Part shown: positions 5,426-5,710 of the stretch, piece after piece | How the letters are laid out: every line of letters starts with the position of its first letter | Position numbering within the stretch: position 1 is the first letter of the stretch | Assembly: GCA_027314845.1 (NCBI GenBank) | Contig: DAHVAA010000111.1 | Location: 1 to 5,710 of the forward strand | Direction of reading: 5' to 3' | DNA length: 5,710 bases | DNA from: Thermoplasmata archaeon | GTDB taxonomy: Archaea > Thermoplasmatota > Thermoplasmata > UBA184 | Program-made: the position numbers and the translations under genes | The notes under the pieces: model-generated | Told to the model about the DNA's origin: nothing | Database searches by the model: none | Seen by the model: the letters and a program-made list of their open reading frames with translations, nothing else

Positions 5426-5710
5426 GTGGAGAAGGTCGACGTCATCGTGGTGGGAGCCGGTCTCGCCGGGTCCTCGGCAGCGTACTCGGCGGCCAAGGCG
5501 GGCGCGCAGGTCGTAATGGTCGAGCGGGGCGCTCGGCCCGGTTCGAAGAGCGTCTCGGGCGGGCTTCTCTACACGCACGCTCTCGCCCGGATGTTCCCGA
5601 AGTTCTGGGACGAGGACCCGTCCCCTGTCGAGCGGGCGATCGCTCGCAACGTCCTCACTCTGCTCACGCCGACCCAGGCGACGTCCTTCGACTTCTACGA
5701 CGCGGCGTTC
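5426..5710 (+). CDS. fixC: FixC/ETF-quinone oxidoreductase-type flavoprotein (3'-truncated by window)
   Basis: These are the first 95 codons of an FAD-dependent oxidoreductase that continues past the window end. From GTG 5426 it reads VEKVDVIVVGAGLAGSSAAY, a Rossmann beta-alpha-beta with G10-x-G12-x-x-G15 and a ribose-binding E33 in VVMVERG. It then has PGSKSVSGGLLYTHAL (38-53), the K-x-(V/M)-(S/T)-GG-x-LY segment characteristic of FixC. FPKFW and PVERAIARNVLTLLT (67-81) also fit the family. FixC-type proteins take electrons from electron-transfer flavoprotein (FixAB) and pass them to quinone at the membrane. They are homologous to geranylgeranyl reductases, which cannot be fully excluded from the N-terminus alone. 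GTG 5411 would add five residues (VSGGS); 5426 is preferred because GGGAGG precedes it and family members begin near this point. A FixX ferredoxin and FixAB would be expected downstream, outside the window. Confidence 0.85.
   Translation, partial: MEKVDVIVVGAGLAGSSAAYSAAKAGAQVVMVERGARPGSKSVSGGLLYTHALARMFPKFWDEDPSPVERAIARNVLTLLTPTQATSFDFYDAAF

Noticed and set aside
1..5710. CRISPR array, insertion sequence or prophage genes
   Set aside because: No regularly spaced DNA repeats with unique spacers, no transposase or integrase motif and no terminal inverted repeats; the repeats at 68-2182 are protein-coding and diverged.

Overview
The window is GC-rich (by eye about two thirds G+C) and looks archaeal, most likely from a high-GC uncultured lineage of Thermoplasmatota. 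Four things point that way. The large surface protein is built of FTESGLPxGTxW-type repeats that I associate with Thermoplasmata secreted and thermopsin-like proteins. There is a DUF217-type VapB antitoxin, and AT-rich TATA-like boxes stand out about 27-30 bases upstream of gene starts in otherwise GC-rich DNA. There are also ComA-type phosphosulfolactate synthase and FixC-type genes. The assignment to a lineage is inference; no rRNA or marker gene is present.

Layout, all on the + strand. (1) Positions 2-2422 hold the 3' part of a giant cell-surface protein: nine complete ~77-85-residue beta-rich repeats, the tail of a tenth, one C-terminal membrane anchor and a short cytoplasmic tail. Its true start lies upstream of the window. 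(2) Positions 2498-3128 hold a type II toxin-antitoxin module, vapB then vapC, with a TATA-like box that fits leaderless transcription of vapB. (3) Positions 3129-3409 are non-coding: a strong GC hairpin after vapC, then a TATA-like box for the next gene. (4) Positions 3410-4411 encode a ComA-family (phosphosulfolactate synthase) domain fused to a C-terminal winged helix-turn-helix. This is the most unusual gene here. (5) Positions 4458-5363 encode a classical short-chain dehydrogenase of the retinol-dehydrogenase-like type. (6) From 5426 to the window end is the start of a FixC/ETF-quinone oxidoreductase-type flavoprotein, cut by the window edge.

The genes do not form one obvious pathway. 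vapB and vapC are an operon. The comA-like gene and the SDR lie 46 bases apart and may be co-transcribed. The fixC-like gene follows after 62 bases and may have its own promoter. No other coenzyme M biosynthesis gene is visible. The best candidate for something undescribed is the ComA-wHTH fusion, which could be a DNA-binding protein using an enzyme fold as sensor, or an enzyme that controls its own expression.
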